64,000 bases of DNA, taken from the NCBI RefSeq assembly GCF_050611725.1, contig NZ_JBODJB010000001.1, forward strand, positions 2,542,001 through 2,606,000. Reading direction: 5' to 3'. This DNA is from Ferruginibacter sp050611725. Its GTDB lineage: Bacteria > Bacteroidota > Bacteroidia > Chitinophagales > Chitinophagaceae. The notes beneath the pieces were generated by a model. It did no database searches, had not been told where the DNA came from, and worked only from the letters and a program-made list of their open reading frames with translations. Made by a program: the position numbers and the translations under genes. Positions 1-8,446 of this stretch are shown in pieces; position 1 is the first letter of the stretch, and the number at the start of each line of letters is the position of its first letter.

Positions 1-72
1 AAAGGAGCTGTTCAACAGTACGTAACAGATATAAAAAGCAGAGATTTCCCTAATCAGGACGAACAATATTAG
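1..72 (+). CDS. panB: 3-methyl-2-oxobutanoate hydroxymethyltransferase, 3' end only
   Basis: The window opens inside a plus-strand reading frame. Its last 23 codons end in VTDIKSRDFPNQDEQY and a TAG stop at 70-72. This tail matches the usual PanB C-terminus, a helix followed by a short 'xFPxxEH/QxY/F' end. PanB makes ketopantoate for pantothenate and coenzyme A synthesis. Only the tail is visible, so the assignment rests on one short conserved stretch. A stem-loop follows at 84-129, so the gene probably ends its own transcript before the biotin operon. Confidence 0.6.
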   Translation, partial: KGAVQQYVTDIKSRDFPNQDEQY

Positions 73-83
73 ATTGTCGATAA

Positions 84-129
84 AGGGTTGTCGTTTATCA
101 TTAAACGATTAAAACCATTAAACAACCCT
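84..129 (+). terminator. Nested stem-loop between panB and bioB
   Basis: An outer perfect 8-bp arm pair (AGGGTTGT at 84-91 and ACAACCCT at 122-129) encloses an inner 7-bp pair (TCGTTTA at 91-97 and TAAACGA at 102-108). The interior repeats the word ATTAAA about every 8-9 bp, like other intergenic word arrays in this window. It lacks a clean T-tract, so the terminator role is inferred from its position. Confidence 0.4.
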
Positions 130-157
130 ATATTTCCGCCGAATGGCAGTAAACTTT

Positions 158-165
158 TATATTTG
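158..165 (+). promoter_or_regulatory. -7 promoter element for the biotin operon
   Basis: TATATTTG matches the Bacteroidota sigma-ABfrA -7 consensus TAnnTTTG exactly. It lies 22 bp before the ATG at 188. Transcription would begin near 171, after the upstream in-frame ATG at 143, which supports 188 as the bioB start. No clear -33 TTTG is visible. Confidence 0.5.
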
Positions 166-187
166 TAAAAAATATTACTTTTATCAC

Positions 188-1165
188 ATGGCAATAACAA
201 TAAGAAACGACTGGACCTTAGACGAAATAAAAGAAATATACTACAGACCGTTGCTCGACCTGATCTTTGAAGCAGCATCAGTACATCGTCAGAATAAAGC
301 TTACAGTGAGGTGCAGATAAGCAGCCTCATCTCTATAAAAACAGGTGGCTGCAAAGAAGATTGTGCATACTGCCCTCAAGCAGCCCGTTATCAAACAGAT
401 ATAGAAGTTGAACCGTTAATGACGGTAGAAAAAGTGAAGGCAAGAGCTGAGGTAGCCAAAGCAAACGGCGCTTCAAGACTTTGCATGGGTGCAGCCTGGA
501 GAGAAGTAAGAGATAACAGAGATTTTGATCGTGTATTGGAAATGGTTTCTGAAGTAAATGAAATGGGTTTAGAAGTTTGTTGCACATTAGGCATGCTTAC
601 TTATGAACAAGCTGAAAGATTGAAAGAAGCAGGTTGTTTTGCTTACAATCATAACATTGATACCAGCAGCGATAAATACGGAGATATTATTACCACAAGA
701 ACTTTTGATGACCGTATCAACACATTGAACAATGTACGTAAAGCAAAACTGAGTGTATGTTGTGGCGGTATTGTTGGTTTGGGGGAAACAGATGATGACA
801 GAGTAAAAATGTTACATACCTTATCTACTATGGAGGTACACCCTGACTCAGTACCCATCAATCGTTTGGTTCCGGTAGAAGGCACTCCTTTACAAGACAA
901 TCAGATTGTGCCAATAGATGAAATATTAAGAATGATAGCAACAGCAAGGATCATTATGCCGAGAAGCGTTGTACGTTTATCTGCCGGTAGAAATGAAATG
1001 AGTGTTGCCGAACAAGCACTTTGTTTTATGGCCGGTGCTAATTCAATTTTTGCAGGAGAAAAATTATTAACTACACCCAATCCGGACTTTGATACAGATA
1101 TGCAAATGTTTAAAATGTTAGGATTAACTGCCCGTAAGCCTTTTAAAGAAGCTGTCGCCAACTAA
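188..1165 (+). CDS. bioB: Biotin synthase
   Basis: Radical-SAM enzyme that inserts sulfur into dethiobiotin, the last step of biotin synthesis. The CxxxCxxC motif for the SAM-binding [4Fe-4S] cluster is C55, C59 and C62 (in GGCKEDCAYCPQA). The later conserved cysteines (RLCMGAAW, VCCTLGML, SVCCGG) and the arginine in VRLSAGRNEM fit the [2Fe-2S] sulfur-donor cluster. The product is 325 aa, a normal length. I chose the ATG at 188 over the upstream in-frame ATG at 143 because the family N-terminus starts near here and a -7 element sits between the two. It is the first gene of bioB-F-D-A. Confidence 0.96.
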   Translation: MAITIRNDWTLDEIKEIYYRPLLDLIFEAASVHRQNKAYSEVQISSLISIKTGGCKEDCAYCPQAARYQTDIEVEPLMTVEKVKARAEVAKANGASRLCMGAAWREVRDNRDFDRVLEMVSEVNEMGLEVCCTLGMLTYEQAERLKEAGCFAYNHNIDTSSDKYGDIITTRTFDDRINTLNNVRKAKLSVCCGGIVGLGETDDDRVKMLHTLSTMEVHPDSVPINRLVPVEGTPLQDNQIVPIDEILRMIATARIIMPRSVVRLSAGRNEMSVAEQALCFMAGANSIFAGEKLLTTPNPDFDTDMQMFKMLGLTARKPFKEAVAN

Positions 1166-1219
1166 GGTAGTTGACCTTCTTTGTAATCAAATGAGTTTAA
1201 TAAAGGTCGATCACCTTTA
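1164..1219 (+). promoter_or_regulatory. Two tandem hairpins with related arms between bioB and bioF
   Basis: Hairpin 1 is AAGGT (1164-1168) with ACCTT (1174-1178). Hairpin 2 is TAAAGGT (1201-1207) with ACCTTTA (1213-1219). Each has a 5-nt loop, and the arms share AAGGT/ACCTT. The first overlaps the bioB stop codon. They could be mRNA processing or stability elements or protein-binding dyads. They do not resemble the BirA operator I know (TTGTAAACC-type arms). Confidence 0.4.
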
Positions 1220-1241
1220 AAACTTTTCAAATTGCGATATT

Positions 1242-2351
1242 GTGAATGCAAATCAACATTTTGATACCATCTTGCAGCAACGGTTAGACGAAAAAGAGTC
1301 TGAAGGCTTGTTACGTAAGTTGGTTGACAAAACTAGCTATATTGATTTTTGTTCCAATGATTATTTAGGTTTTTCCCAAAAGATATTACACAACACCAAC
1401 CCACTACCCTCCGGTGCAACTGGCAGCCGTTTGGTTACAGGAAACTCTGCATTAGCGGAAGCCACAGAAAAGATCATTGCTCATTTTCATCATGCAGAAG
1501 CCGCACTGGTCTTCAATGCAGGTTATATGGCTAATGTAGGATTGTTTTCTTGTATTGCTTCCAAAGGTGATACCATTATTTCAGATGAATATATTCATGC
1601 AAGCATTATCGATGGCATCAGATTAAATTATGCCAACAGATATAAGTTCAAGCATAATAATTTAGAAGATTTAGAAAAAAAATTACAAGTAGCTACCGGA
1701 CAAATATTTGTTGCAGTGGAATCTATTTATTCGATGGGCGGAGACGAAGCTCCACTTGAGGCCATCGTTGAATTGTGTAAAAAACATTCAGCCTTATTGA
1801 TCGTTGATGAAGCACACGCCATTGGTGTATTTGGCAACAAAGGCGAAGGATTGGTTTGTAAATACAATTTACAAAATTACGTATATGCCTGCATTTATAC
1901 TTTTGGCAAAGCACTTGGCCTGCATGGTGCGGTAGTTACCGGATCAAATACATTACGAAACTATTTGATCAACAATGCTCGTTCATTTATTTATGCAACA
2001 GCCTTGCCTCCACATACCTATTTGCAAATTCAGGAAGCATATACGCTATTACCATTGGCAGATAGAAATGCATTGTACGAATTGATCAGTTATTTTAGAG
2101 ATGCAGTGAAGAGCATTAAAGATGTTACATTTACCGATAGTCATTCTCCTATACAGGCGGCTATCATTGGCGATAATTTCAAAGCAAAAGCGTTGACAGA
2201 AAAATTAGCTGCCAAAAACATTTATGCAAAAGCAATATTATCTCCTACCGTTCCGGTTGGCACAGAGCGATTAAGAATTTGTTTGCATACATTTAATACA
2301 AAAGAACAAATTGATGCATTAGTAAATGAAATAAAAAAGATAAGCGCATGA
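1242..2351 (+). CDS. bioF: 8-amino-7-oxononanoate synthase
   Basis: PLP-dependent alpha-oxoamine synthase that condenses pimeloyl-ACP (or -CoA) with L-alanine to give 8-amino-7-oxononanoate. Visible marks are FCSNDYLGF near the N-terminus, GATGSRLVTGN, the PLP-contacting IVDEAHAIGVFG and the Schiff-base lysine in YTFGKALGLHG. It is 369 aa, typical for the family. The start is GTG at 1242; the nearby ATG at 1246 is out of frame. It lies 76 bp after bioB and overlaps bioD by 4 bp, so translation of the two is probably coupled. Confidence 0.94.
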   Translation: MNANQHFDTILQQRLDEKESEGLLRKLVDKTSYIDFCSNDYLGFSQKILHNTNPLPSGATGSRLVTGNSALAEATEKIIAHFHHAEAALVFNAGYMANVGLFSCIASKGDTIISDEYIHASIIDGIRLNYANRYKFKHNNLEDLEKKLQVATGQIFVAVESIYSMGGDEAPLEAIVELCKKHSALLIVDEAHAIGVFGNKGEGLVCKYNLQNYVYACIYTFGKALGLHGAVVTGSNTLRNYLINNARSFIYATALPPHTYLQIQEAYTLLPLADRNALYELISYFRDAVKSIKDVTFTDSHSPIQAAIIGDNFKAKALTEKLAAKNIYAKAILSPTVPVGTERLRICLHTFNTKEQIDALVNEIKKISA

Positions 2352-2959
2352 GTATAGTTATAGCAGGCATACACACCAATATCGGCAAAACAATTTGTTC
2401 TGCGGTCGTGTGTCAGGCACTGGGTTATGATTACTGGAAGCCTGTACAAGCCGGGGATCTGGAAAATTCAGATAGTATTTTTATTAAAAGAGTAGTGAGC
2501 AATCCTTCCTGTATAATTCATCCAGAGGCCTATCGCTTAAGTATTCCTGCATCACCTCACTATGCTGCTGAAGTTGACGGAGTAACCATTACCAAAGCGA
2601 ATATCAAATTACCAATATCAGATAATAACATTGTAATAGAAACAGCCGGCGGCATTATGAGCCCTTTGGCGTACAACTATATAAATATTGATTTAATAGA
2701 ACAACTCAGTTTACCGGTAATACTCGTTTCAAATAGTTACTTAGGAAGTATCAATCATACTCTATTAAGTATTGCTGTATTAAAACAAAGAAAGATACGT
2801 TTAAAGGGAATTGTTTTTTCCGGAGAAAGCAATCCATCTACTGAAAGTTTTATTAAACAATATACGGGCCTCCCAATATTGTTTTCGATCCCTGCATTGG
2901 CTGAAGTAAATGCAACATCAATTGATAACTTTGTAAAACAAGTCTCAATAAAAATTTAG
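2348..2959 (+). CDS. bioD: ATP-dependent dethiobiotin synthetase
   Basis: Forms the ureido ring of dethiobiotin from 7,8-diaminononanoate, CO2 and ATP. The P-loop variant GIHTNIGKT is at residues 7-15, and YWKPVQAG and VIETAGG follow at the positions expected for BioD. It is 203 aa, about the family length. The start overlaps the bioF stop (ATGA) and bioA begins 1 bp after the stop, so the order F-D-A is one tightly packed operon. Confidence 0.93.
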   Translation: MSIVIAGIHTNIGKTICSAVVCQALGYDYWKPVQAGDLENSDSIFIKRVVSNPSCIIHPEAYRLSIPASPHYAAEVDGVTITKANIKLPISDNNIVIETAGGIMSPLAYNYINIDLIEQLSLPVILVSNSYLGSINHTLLSIAVLKQRKIRLKGIVFSGESNPSTESFIKQYTGLPILFSIPALAEVNATSIDNFVKQVSIKI

Positions 2960-2960
2960 T

Positions 2961-4235
2961 ATGCCGAAAGATGACAATGCAATATGGTATCCTTTTACAC
3001 AAATGAAAACAGCTGACGCTCCCATTCACATTGACAGCGCAAAGAATTGTACATTATATGCCAAAGATGGCAAACAATACATCGATGCTATCTCTTCCTG
3101 GTGGGTAAATATACACGGACATAGCAATCCAATTATTGCAAAAGCAATAGCAACTCAGGCAAAAAAATTAGAACATGTAATATTTGCAGGCTTTACACAT
3201 ACGCCGGCTATTGACCTTTCTAAAAATTTACTTAGCATCTTACCCAATCATTTTAAAAAAATATTCTTTTCAGATAATGGATCTACTGCTGTTGAAGTTG
3301 CTTTAAAAATGGCACTTCAATATTGGCACAATCAAGATATCAAAAACAAAATAAATATAATTGCATTTGAAGGTGCATATCATGGTGACACTTTCGGCGC
3401 AATGAGTATTGCAGAAAGAAATGAATTCAATGCTGCTTTCAGCAAACATTTGTTTAAGGTTTCACATATCCCTGTTCCAACAAAAGAAAACATCAAAGAT
3501 GTAACTGAAAAATTTACTGCTTTAATCGATAAAGGAAATGTGGCTGCTTTTATTTTCGAACCATTAGTACAGGGCACGGCTGGAATGAAAATGTATAGTC
3601 CTAAACATTTGGAGGTTCTATTATCTATTGCAAAGAAAAAAAACACGCTAACCATTGCTGATGAAGTAATGACAGGCTTTGGAAGAACAGGCAAAAATTT
3701 CGCTATCGAATATATAAAAAACAAACCGGATATTATTTGTTTATCGAAAGGTATAACAGGTGGCTTTATGCCTTTAGGTATAACAGCCTGTAACAATAAA
3801 ATTTTCGATGCCTTTTATGCGAATGATAAAACAAAAACTTTTTATCACGGACATTCTTACACAGGCAACCCTCTTTCCTGTGCTGCAGCTAATGCAAGCA
3901 TTGAAATACTTAAAAGTAAAAATTGCCAGGATCAGATCGTAATGATTACTGAACAGCATAATAAATTTGCTGAATCCATTTCATCACATGAGTTTGTAAA
4001 AGAGGTTCGCAAACAAGGTACTATTTTAGCAATTGAATTAAATACAAAACAGAGCACCTCCTATTTTAATTCGATCAGGGACATGGCTTATAAGTTCTAT
4101 TTATCAAATGGAGTACTATTGCGACCACTTGGCAATATCGTCTACATTATGCCGCCATACTGTATTACAAAGAAAGAATTAAACAAGGTCTATACAACTA
4201 TAGACCAGTCTTTAACCTACCTACAAACGATTTAA
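2961..4235 (+). CDS. bioA: Adenosylmethionine--8-amino-7-oxononanoate aminotransferase
   Basis: Class III PLP aminotransferase that converts 8-amino-7-oxononanoate to 7,8-diaminononanoate with SAM as amino donor. It opens with the BioA-type WYPFTQM and carries ISSWWVNIHGHSNP, the substrate-side tryptophan pair. It also has FSDNGSTAVEVALKMA, IADEVMTGFGRTG and the PLP lysine in CLSKGITGGFMPLG. It is 424 aa. With bioB, F and D it completes the biotin ring pathway. The pimeloyl-forming genes (bioC with bioH or bioG) are not in the window. Confidence 0.95.
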   Translation: MPKDDNAIWYPFTQMKTADAPIHIDSAKNCTLYAKDGKQYIDAISSWWVNIHGHSNPIIAKAIATQAKKLEHVIFAGFTHTPAIDLSKNLLSILPNHFKKIFFSDNGSTAVEVALKMALQYWHNQDIKNKINIIAFEGAYHGDTFGAMSIAERNEFNAAFSKHLFKVSHIPVPTKENIKDVTEKFTALIDKGNVAAFIFEPLVQGTAGMKMYSPKHLEVLLSIAKKKNTLTIADEVMTGFGRTGKNFAIEYIKNKPDIICLSKGITGGFMPLGITACNNKIFDAFYANDKTKTFYHGHSYTGNPLSCAAANASIEILKSKNCQDQIVMITEQHNKFAESISSHEFVKEVRKQGTILAIELNTKQSTSYFNSIRDMAYKFYLSNGVLLRPLGNIVYIMPPYCITKKELNKVYTTIDQSLTYLQTI

Positions 4236-4237
4236 AC

Positions 4238-4258
4238 CATTAAACGTTAAACGATAAA
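4238..4258 (+). repeat. Heptad word array after bioA
   Basis: Three successive 7-bp words (CATTAAA, CGTTAAA, CGATAAA) directly follow bioA, with a related TATAAACGG a little later. It is a short member of the intergenic word-array family seen throughout this window. Confidence 0.45.
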
Positions 4259-4276
4259 TCCTATAAACGGTTTTCG

Positions 4277-4284
4277 TACCTTTA
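4277..4284 (+). promoter_or_regulatory. Possible -7 element for the di-iron protein gene
   Basis: TACCTTTA matches TAnnTTTG at all but the last base and ends 10 bp before the ATG at 4295. The following gene may therefore be transcribed separately from the bio operon, or from both promoters. Confidence 0.3.
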
Positions 4285-4294
4285 CACAACAATT

Positions 4295-4903
4295 ATGGAA
4301 AATATTTTTGAAACAGTAGTGAAAGACAATAAGCTGCATGCAAAGTGGCTTAATACGCTTTCGATGATGGAGAATGCAGGTGCTAAAAAGATCAAAAAAT
4401 GTGAGCACCCTATTTTAGCAACCGAAATGATTTTAAAGCATTCGGCTGAAGAAGCAAGACATGCTTATTATTTGAAAAAACAAATTCAGAAGATAGATAA
4501 AGGCAGCTGCCCTACTTACGAAAAACAATACCTACTGGCTCCTAAAATGAGCTTCTATTATATTCATGAACTAGACATTAAAGTTTGTCGTTTTCTGAAA
4601 GACACTTTTGGTTATTCAGGAAATGACCTAAAGTATGCTGCTTACCTTTTGGTAACCTACGCTATAGAAGTAAGGGCTGATGAATTATATCCAAAGTATC
4701 AGGATGTATTGACTGAAGCAAAAAGTTCAGTCAATGTAAAAAGTATCATTGCTGAAGAGATCAATCACTTGGCAGAGATGAAACACCAGTTAAAAGAGTT
4801 TTCTCCTGAGTGGGAAAAGCTTTGCAGCACTGTTGTTGAGGTGGAAGAAAAATTATTCAATGTTTGGATCAATGCGGTGGAGAAAGAGATTTTAGCAAAC
4901 TAA
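4295..4903 (+). CDS. Ferritin-like putative di-iron protein
   Basis: 202-aa helical protein that I cannot assign to a named family. It shows the E...ExxH...E...ExxH pattern of ferritin-like di-iron carboxylate proteins: E26; E53 with H56 (EARH); E125; E155 with H158 (EINH). The 27-30 residue spacing between the first two ligand sites fits a four-helix bundle. There is no signal peptide, so it is probably cytoplasmic. It sits 59 bp after bioA, which suggests but does not prove a link to biotin synthesis; a possible separate promoter lies at 4277. Alternative roles are an oxygenase, an iron-handling protein or a desaturase-like enzyme. Confidence 0.6.
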   Translation: MENIFETVVKDNKLHAKWLNTLSMMENAGAKKIKKCEHPILATEMILKHSAEEARHAYYLKKQIQKIDKGSCPTYEKQYLLAPKMSFYYIHELDIKVCRFLKDTFGYSGNDLKYAAYLLVTYAIEVRADELYPKYQDVLTEAKSSVNVKSIIAEEINHLAEMKHQLKEFSPEWEKLCSTVVEVEEKLFNVWINAVEKEILAN

Positions 4904-4920
4904 TATTATGCAATCAAATA

Positions 4921-4954
4921 AAAGAGGCTTCAACAGTAGTGTTGAAGCCTCTTT
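4921..4954. terminator. Strong bidirectional terminator
   Basis: A perfect 15-bp stem (AAAGAGGCTTCAACA with its complement) with the 4-nt loop GTAG. It is A-rich before and T-rich after, so it can terminate on both strands. It sits between the convergent di-iron gene (ends 4903) and nrdA (ends 4973). Confidence 0.85.
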
Positions 4955-4972
4955 AGTTACAGTCAATCTATT

Positions 4973-7321
4973 TTACGAACCACAACTCAAACACTCATCC
5001 TTATTATCCAATGAGCAGGTGATCTGTGCCACTTGTTCTTCTTTTGTTTGATTTAATACAGCAGCATCTACGGTAAATTTAATGGCATCTGCAGCGGCTT
5101 TTGTACGTAAATAATACATACCCGTTTTTAACCCTTTCTTCCATGTGTAGAAATGCATTGATGACAATTTTGCGAAATTTGCATCAGCTACAAACAAATT
5201 CAATGATTGTGATTGACAGATGAATGCACCTCTATCAGCAGCCATATCAATGATATTTCGTTGCTTGATCTCCCAAACTGTTTTGTAAATTTCTTTTAAC
5301 TCAGTTGGTATCTCATCAATATTTTGAACGGAACCATTGGCTGCAATAATGCGTTGTTTCATATGATCGCTCCACAAACCTAAGCCCATCAAGTCTTTCA
5401 GCAAATGTTTGTTTACTACAACAAACTCTCCACTCAATACACGACGGTTATAAATATTTGAAGTGTATGGCTCAAAACATTCATTGTTACCTAAAATTTG
5501 TGATGTAGAGGCTGTTGGCATAGGTGCTAACAATAAAGAGTTACGTACACCATGCTCCATGATTGATTTGCGTAATGCATCCCAATCATAACGATCACTT
5601 GGTTGTACATTCCACATATCAAATTGCAAAATACCCTGACTTAAAGGAGACCCTTTAAATGTTTCGTAAGCGCCAACTTCTTTTGCAACATTGTTTGATG
5701 CAACCAAAGCACCATAATAAATTGTTTCAAAAATGTTCTTGTTCAGCATTTTTGCCATATCACTTTCAAATGGCAAACCTAATAGCATGAACACATCAGC
5801 CAAACCTTGTACACCTAAACCGATTGGGCGGTGACGGAAGTTGCTCAGCTTCGTTTCAGGAATAGGGTAATAATTATTATCAATTACTTTGTTTAGATTT
5901 TTAGTAACTATCTGTGTGATCTCTAATAATTTTTCGAAATTGAAAGTCTTGCCCTCAACAAAACGAGGTAAAGAAAGTGACGCCAGATTACAAACCGCTG
6001 TTTCATTTTCATCACTGTATTCGATGATCTCTGTACAAAGATTGCTGCAGCGTATCGTACCTAAATTCTTTTGATTACTCTTTTCATTTGCAGCGTCTTT
6101 ATATAAAATGTACGGTGTCCCCGTTTCTATTTGCGATTCTAAAATTGCATTCCACAAGTCACGTGCAGGAACAGTTTTCTTTGCTTTACCTTCTGCTTCA
6201 TATTGTTCATACAATGCTTCGAAAGCCTTGCCATGGCTAGTGTGTAAGCCATGAGCTTCATTCGGACAGAATAAGCTCCAGTCTCCATTCTCTTCTACCC
6301 TTTTCATAAATAGATCAGGTATCCAAAGCGCTAAGAACAGATCTCTTGCTCTCATTTCTTCTTTACCATGGTTTTTTCTCAGATCTAAAAATTCAAACAC
6401 ATCTGCATGCCATGGTTCTAAATAAACAGAGAATGCTCCTTTCCGTTTTCCTCCGCCCTGATCTACATAACGTGCTGTATCATTGAATACCCTCAACATT
6501 GGAATGATTCCGTTACTTGTACCGTTTGTTCCTTTTATATAACTACCGGTAGCTCTGATATTATGAATGTTTAAACCAATTCCTCCTGCAGATTGAGAAA
6601 TCATAGCACAATTCTTCAACGTATCATAAATACCTGCAATGCTATCATCTTTCATACTCAGCAAAAAGCAACTGCTCATTTGCGGTTTTGGTGTACCGGC
6701 ATTGAATAAAGTTGGAGTTGCATGAATGAACCATTTTTCACTCATCAAATTATAAGTTTCAATCGCAGCATCAATATCTGTTTTATGAATTCCCAATGCA
6801 ACTCTCATAAACAAGTGTTGCGGACGTTCCACTATTTTACCATTTACTTTTAATAAGTAAGATTTTTCCAATGTTTTAAATCCGAAGAAATCAAAATGAT
6901 AATCTCTTTCATAAATGATCGACGCATTCAATACATCAGCATGTTCCTGAATGATCGCATATACATCATCTGCAATTAAAGGCGCAGGCGCATTTGTTTT
7001 ATCATCAATATAGTTATACAACAAGCTTGCCGTTTCCGAAAAGGATTTCAATGTATTCTTGTGCAAATTAGAAACAGCTATACGTGCCGCCAGTACTGCA
7101 AAATCAGGATGTTTGGTGGTAAAAGATGCAGAAGTTTCTGCTGCCAAATTATCTAATTCTGTAGTGGTAACATTATTGTAAATACCGGCTATCACCTTCT
7201 TAGCAATTTCGATCACATCGTCGTTCTTTAATTGCAAACCGTAACTCAACTTCATTACTCTCGAAGTGATTTTATCAAAGTGTACGGCCTCACTTTTACC
7301 GTTGCGTTTTATTACTTTCAT
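4973..7321 (-). CDS. nrdA: Ribonucleoside-diphosphate reductase, alpha subunit (class Ia)
   Basis: Catalytic subunit that reduces ribonucleoside diphosphates to deoxyribonucleotides. An ATP-cone domain opens the protein (MKVIKRNGKSEAVHFDKI). Core motifs follow: PQMSSCFLLSM with an active-site cysteine, NLCTEIIEY and ETAVCNLASLSLP, and MPTASTSQILGNNECFEPYTSNIYNRR. It ends in the redox tail CLSCGS, whose cysteine pair passes electrons from thioredoxin or glutaredoxin. It is 782 aa, closer to the eukaryotic/Bacteroidota R1 type than to E. coli. It follows nrdB by 48 bp, so the cobalamin riboswitch should control both. Confidence 0.96.
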   Translation of the reverse strand: MKVIKRNGKSEAVHFDKITSRVMKLSYGLQLKNDDVIEIAKKVIAGIYNNVTTTELDNLAAETSASFTTKHPDFAVLAARIAVSNLHKNTLKSFSETASLLYNYIDDKTNAPAPLIADDVYAIIQEHADVLNASIIYERDYHFDFFGFKTLEKSYLLKVNGKIVERPQHLFMRVALGIHKTDIDAAIETYNLMSEKWFIHATPTLFNAGTPKPQMSSCFLLSMKDDSIAGIYDTLKNCAMISQSAGGIGLNIHNIRATGSYIKGTNGTSNGIIPMLRVFNDTARYVDQGGGKRKGAFSVYLEPWHADVFEFLDLRKNHGKEEMRARDLFLALWIPDLFMKRVEENGDWSLFCPNEAHGLHTSHGKAFEALYEQYEAEGKAKKTVPARDLWNAILESQIETGTPYILYKDAANEKSNQKNLGTIRCSNLCTEIIEYSDENETAVCNLASLSLPRFVEGKTFNFEKLLEITQIVTKNLNKVIDNNYYPIPETKLSNFRHRPIGLGVQGLADVFMLLGLPFESDMAKMLNKNIFETIYYGALVASNNVAKEVGAYETFKGSPLSQGILQFDMWNVQPSDRYDWDALRKSIMEHGVRNSLLLAPMPTASTSQILGNNECFEPYTSNIYNRRVLSGEFVVVNKHLLKDLMGLGLWSDHMKQRIIAANGSVQNIDEIPTELKEIYKTVWEIKQRNIIDMAADRGAFICQSQSLNLFVADANFAKLSSMHFYTWKKGLKTGMYYLRTKAAADAIKFTVDAAVLNQTKEEQVAQITCSLDNKDECLSCGS

Positions 7322-7369
7322 GTGTTAGAGAATTTAGGTAGTAAGTATATAAAGGGTTATTATTAATTC

Positions 7370-8341
7370 TTAAAAATCTTCATCCATTGTAAATGCTTTC
7401 GAACTGCTGTCATTCATCACTCCAGCTTTTTGGTATTCTCCTACTCTTTTTTCAAAGAAATTGGTTTTACCCTGCAGAGAGATCAATTCCATAAAATCAA
7501 AAGGATTAGTTGCGTTATAGATCTTATCACAATGCAAAGCCACCAATAATCTGTCAGCGACAAATTCAATGTACTGACACATTAATGTTGCATTCATACC
7601 AATCAATCCTACCGGTAATGCACTGCTTACAAATTCTTTCTCAATGGTTACCGCATCTCTGATGATCTGAGTAACTGTTTCTTTAGGCAATTGATTTTTT
7701 ACATGATCTGTATACAACAAGCAAGCAAAATCACAATGCAATCCTTCGTCTCTGCTGATCAATTCATTGGCAAAACTTAAACCCGGCATCAAGCCACGTT
7801 TTTTCAACCAGAAAATTGAACAGAAACTGCCGCTGAAGAATATTCCTTCCACAGCAGCAAAAGCGATCAATCTTTCAGCAAAGCTTCCTTTATCGATCCA
7901 ACGCAATGCCCATTCTGCTTTTTTCTTTACACAATCAATTGTGTCAATTGCTCTAAGTAATCTGTCTTTTTCAATTGGATCTTTGATATAAGTATCGATT
8001 AACAATGAATATGCTTCGCTGTGAATATTTTCTATCATCACCTGAAAACCATACATACAACGGGCTTCAGGATATTGCACTTCTTGTAAAAAATTAACCG
8101 CCAAATTTTCATTTACAATTCCATCACTTGCTGCAAAAAAAGCTAATACATGTTTGATGAAATACTTTTCGTCTTCCGTCAATTTATTAGCCCAATCCTG
8201 CAGGTCGGCAGTAAGGTCAATTTCTTCTGCAGTCCAAAAACTTGCTTCTGCTTGTTTGTACATTTTCCATATATCCTGATGGGTGATCGGGAAAAGCACA
8301 AAGCGGTCTTTGTTATCCTGTAAAATTGGTTCGTTCTGCAT
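7370..8341 (-). CDS. nrdB: Ribonucleoside-diphosphate reductase, beta subunit (class Ia)
   Basis: Radical-generating subunit of class Ia RNR. Di-iron ligands are visible as D73, E104 and H107, and the radical tyrosine is Y111 in ENIHSEAYSLLIDTYI. The spacing (31, 3 and 4 residues) equals that of mammalian R2. The enzyme therefore needs iron and oxygen, not B12. It is 323 aa and ends in ...AFTMDEDF, the acidic/aromatic tail that docks to NrdA. It is the first gene of nrdB-nrdA; its leader (8342-8633) holds a cobalamin riboswitch. Confidence 0.96.
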   Translation of the reverse strand: MQNEPILQDNKDRFVLFPITHQDIWKMYKQAEASFWTAEEIDLTADLQDWANKLTEDEKYFIKHVLAFFAASDGIVNENLAVNFLQEVQYPEARCMYGFQVMIENIHSEAYSLLIDTYIKDPIEKDRLLRAIDTIDCVKKKAEWALRWIDKGSFAERLIAFAAVEGIFFSGSFCSIFWLKKRGLMPGLSFANELISRDEGLHCDFACLLYTDHVKNQLPKETVTQIIRDAVTIEKEFVSSALPVGLIGMNATLMCQYIEFVADRLLVALHCDKIYNATNPFDFMELISLQGKTNFFEKRVGEYQKAGVMNDSSSKAFTMDEDF

Positions 8342-8446
8342 ACTTATTTATTTGAGAACCAACGACAAAAAAGCAGTGTAAAAAGAAGAGCAAAATGTCT
8401 ACTTTATTTACTGTTACTTTTCCGCCGAAAGTATAGTTTTTGTTAT

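Noticed and set aside
143..187. Upstream ATG extending bioB by 15 residues
   Set aside because: The extra residues do not fit BioB, and a consensus -7 element lies between this ATG and the one at 188.
3380..3796. 138-codon antisense open frame across bioA
   Set aside because: Antisense to a fully conserved aminotransferase; no start-site features or recognisable protein.
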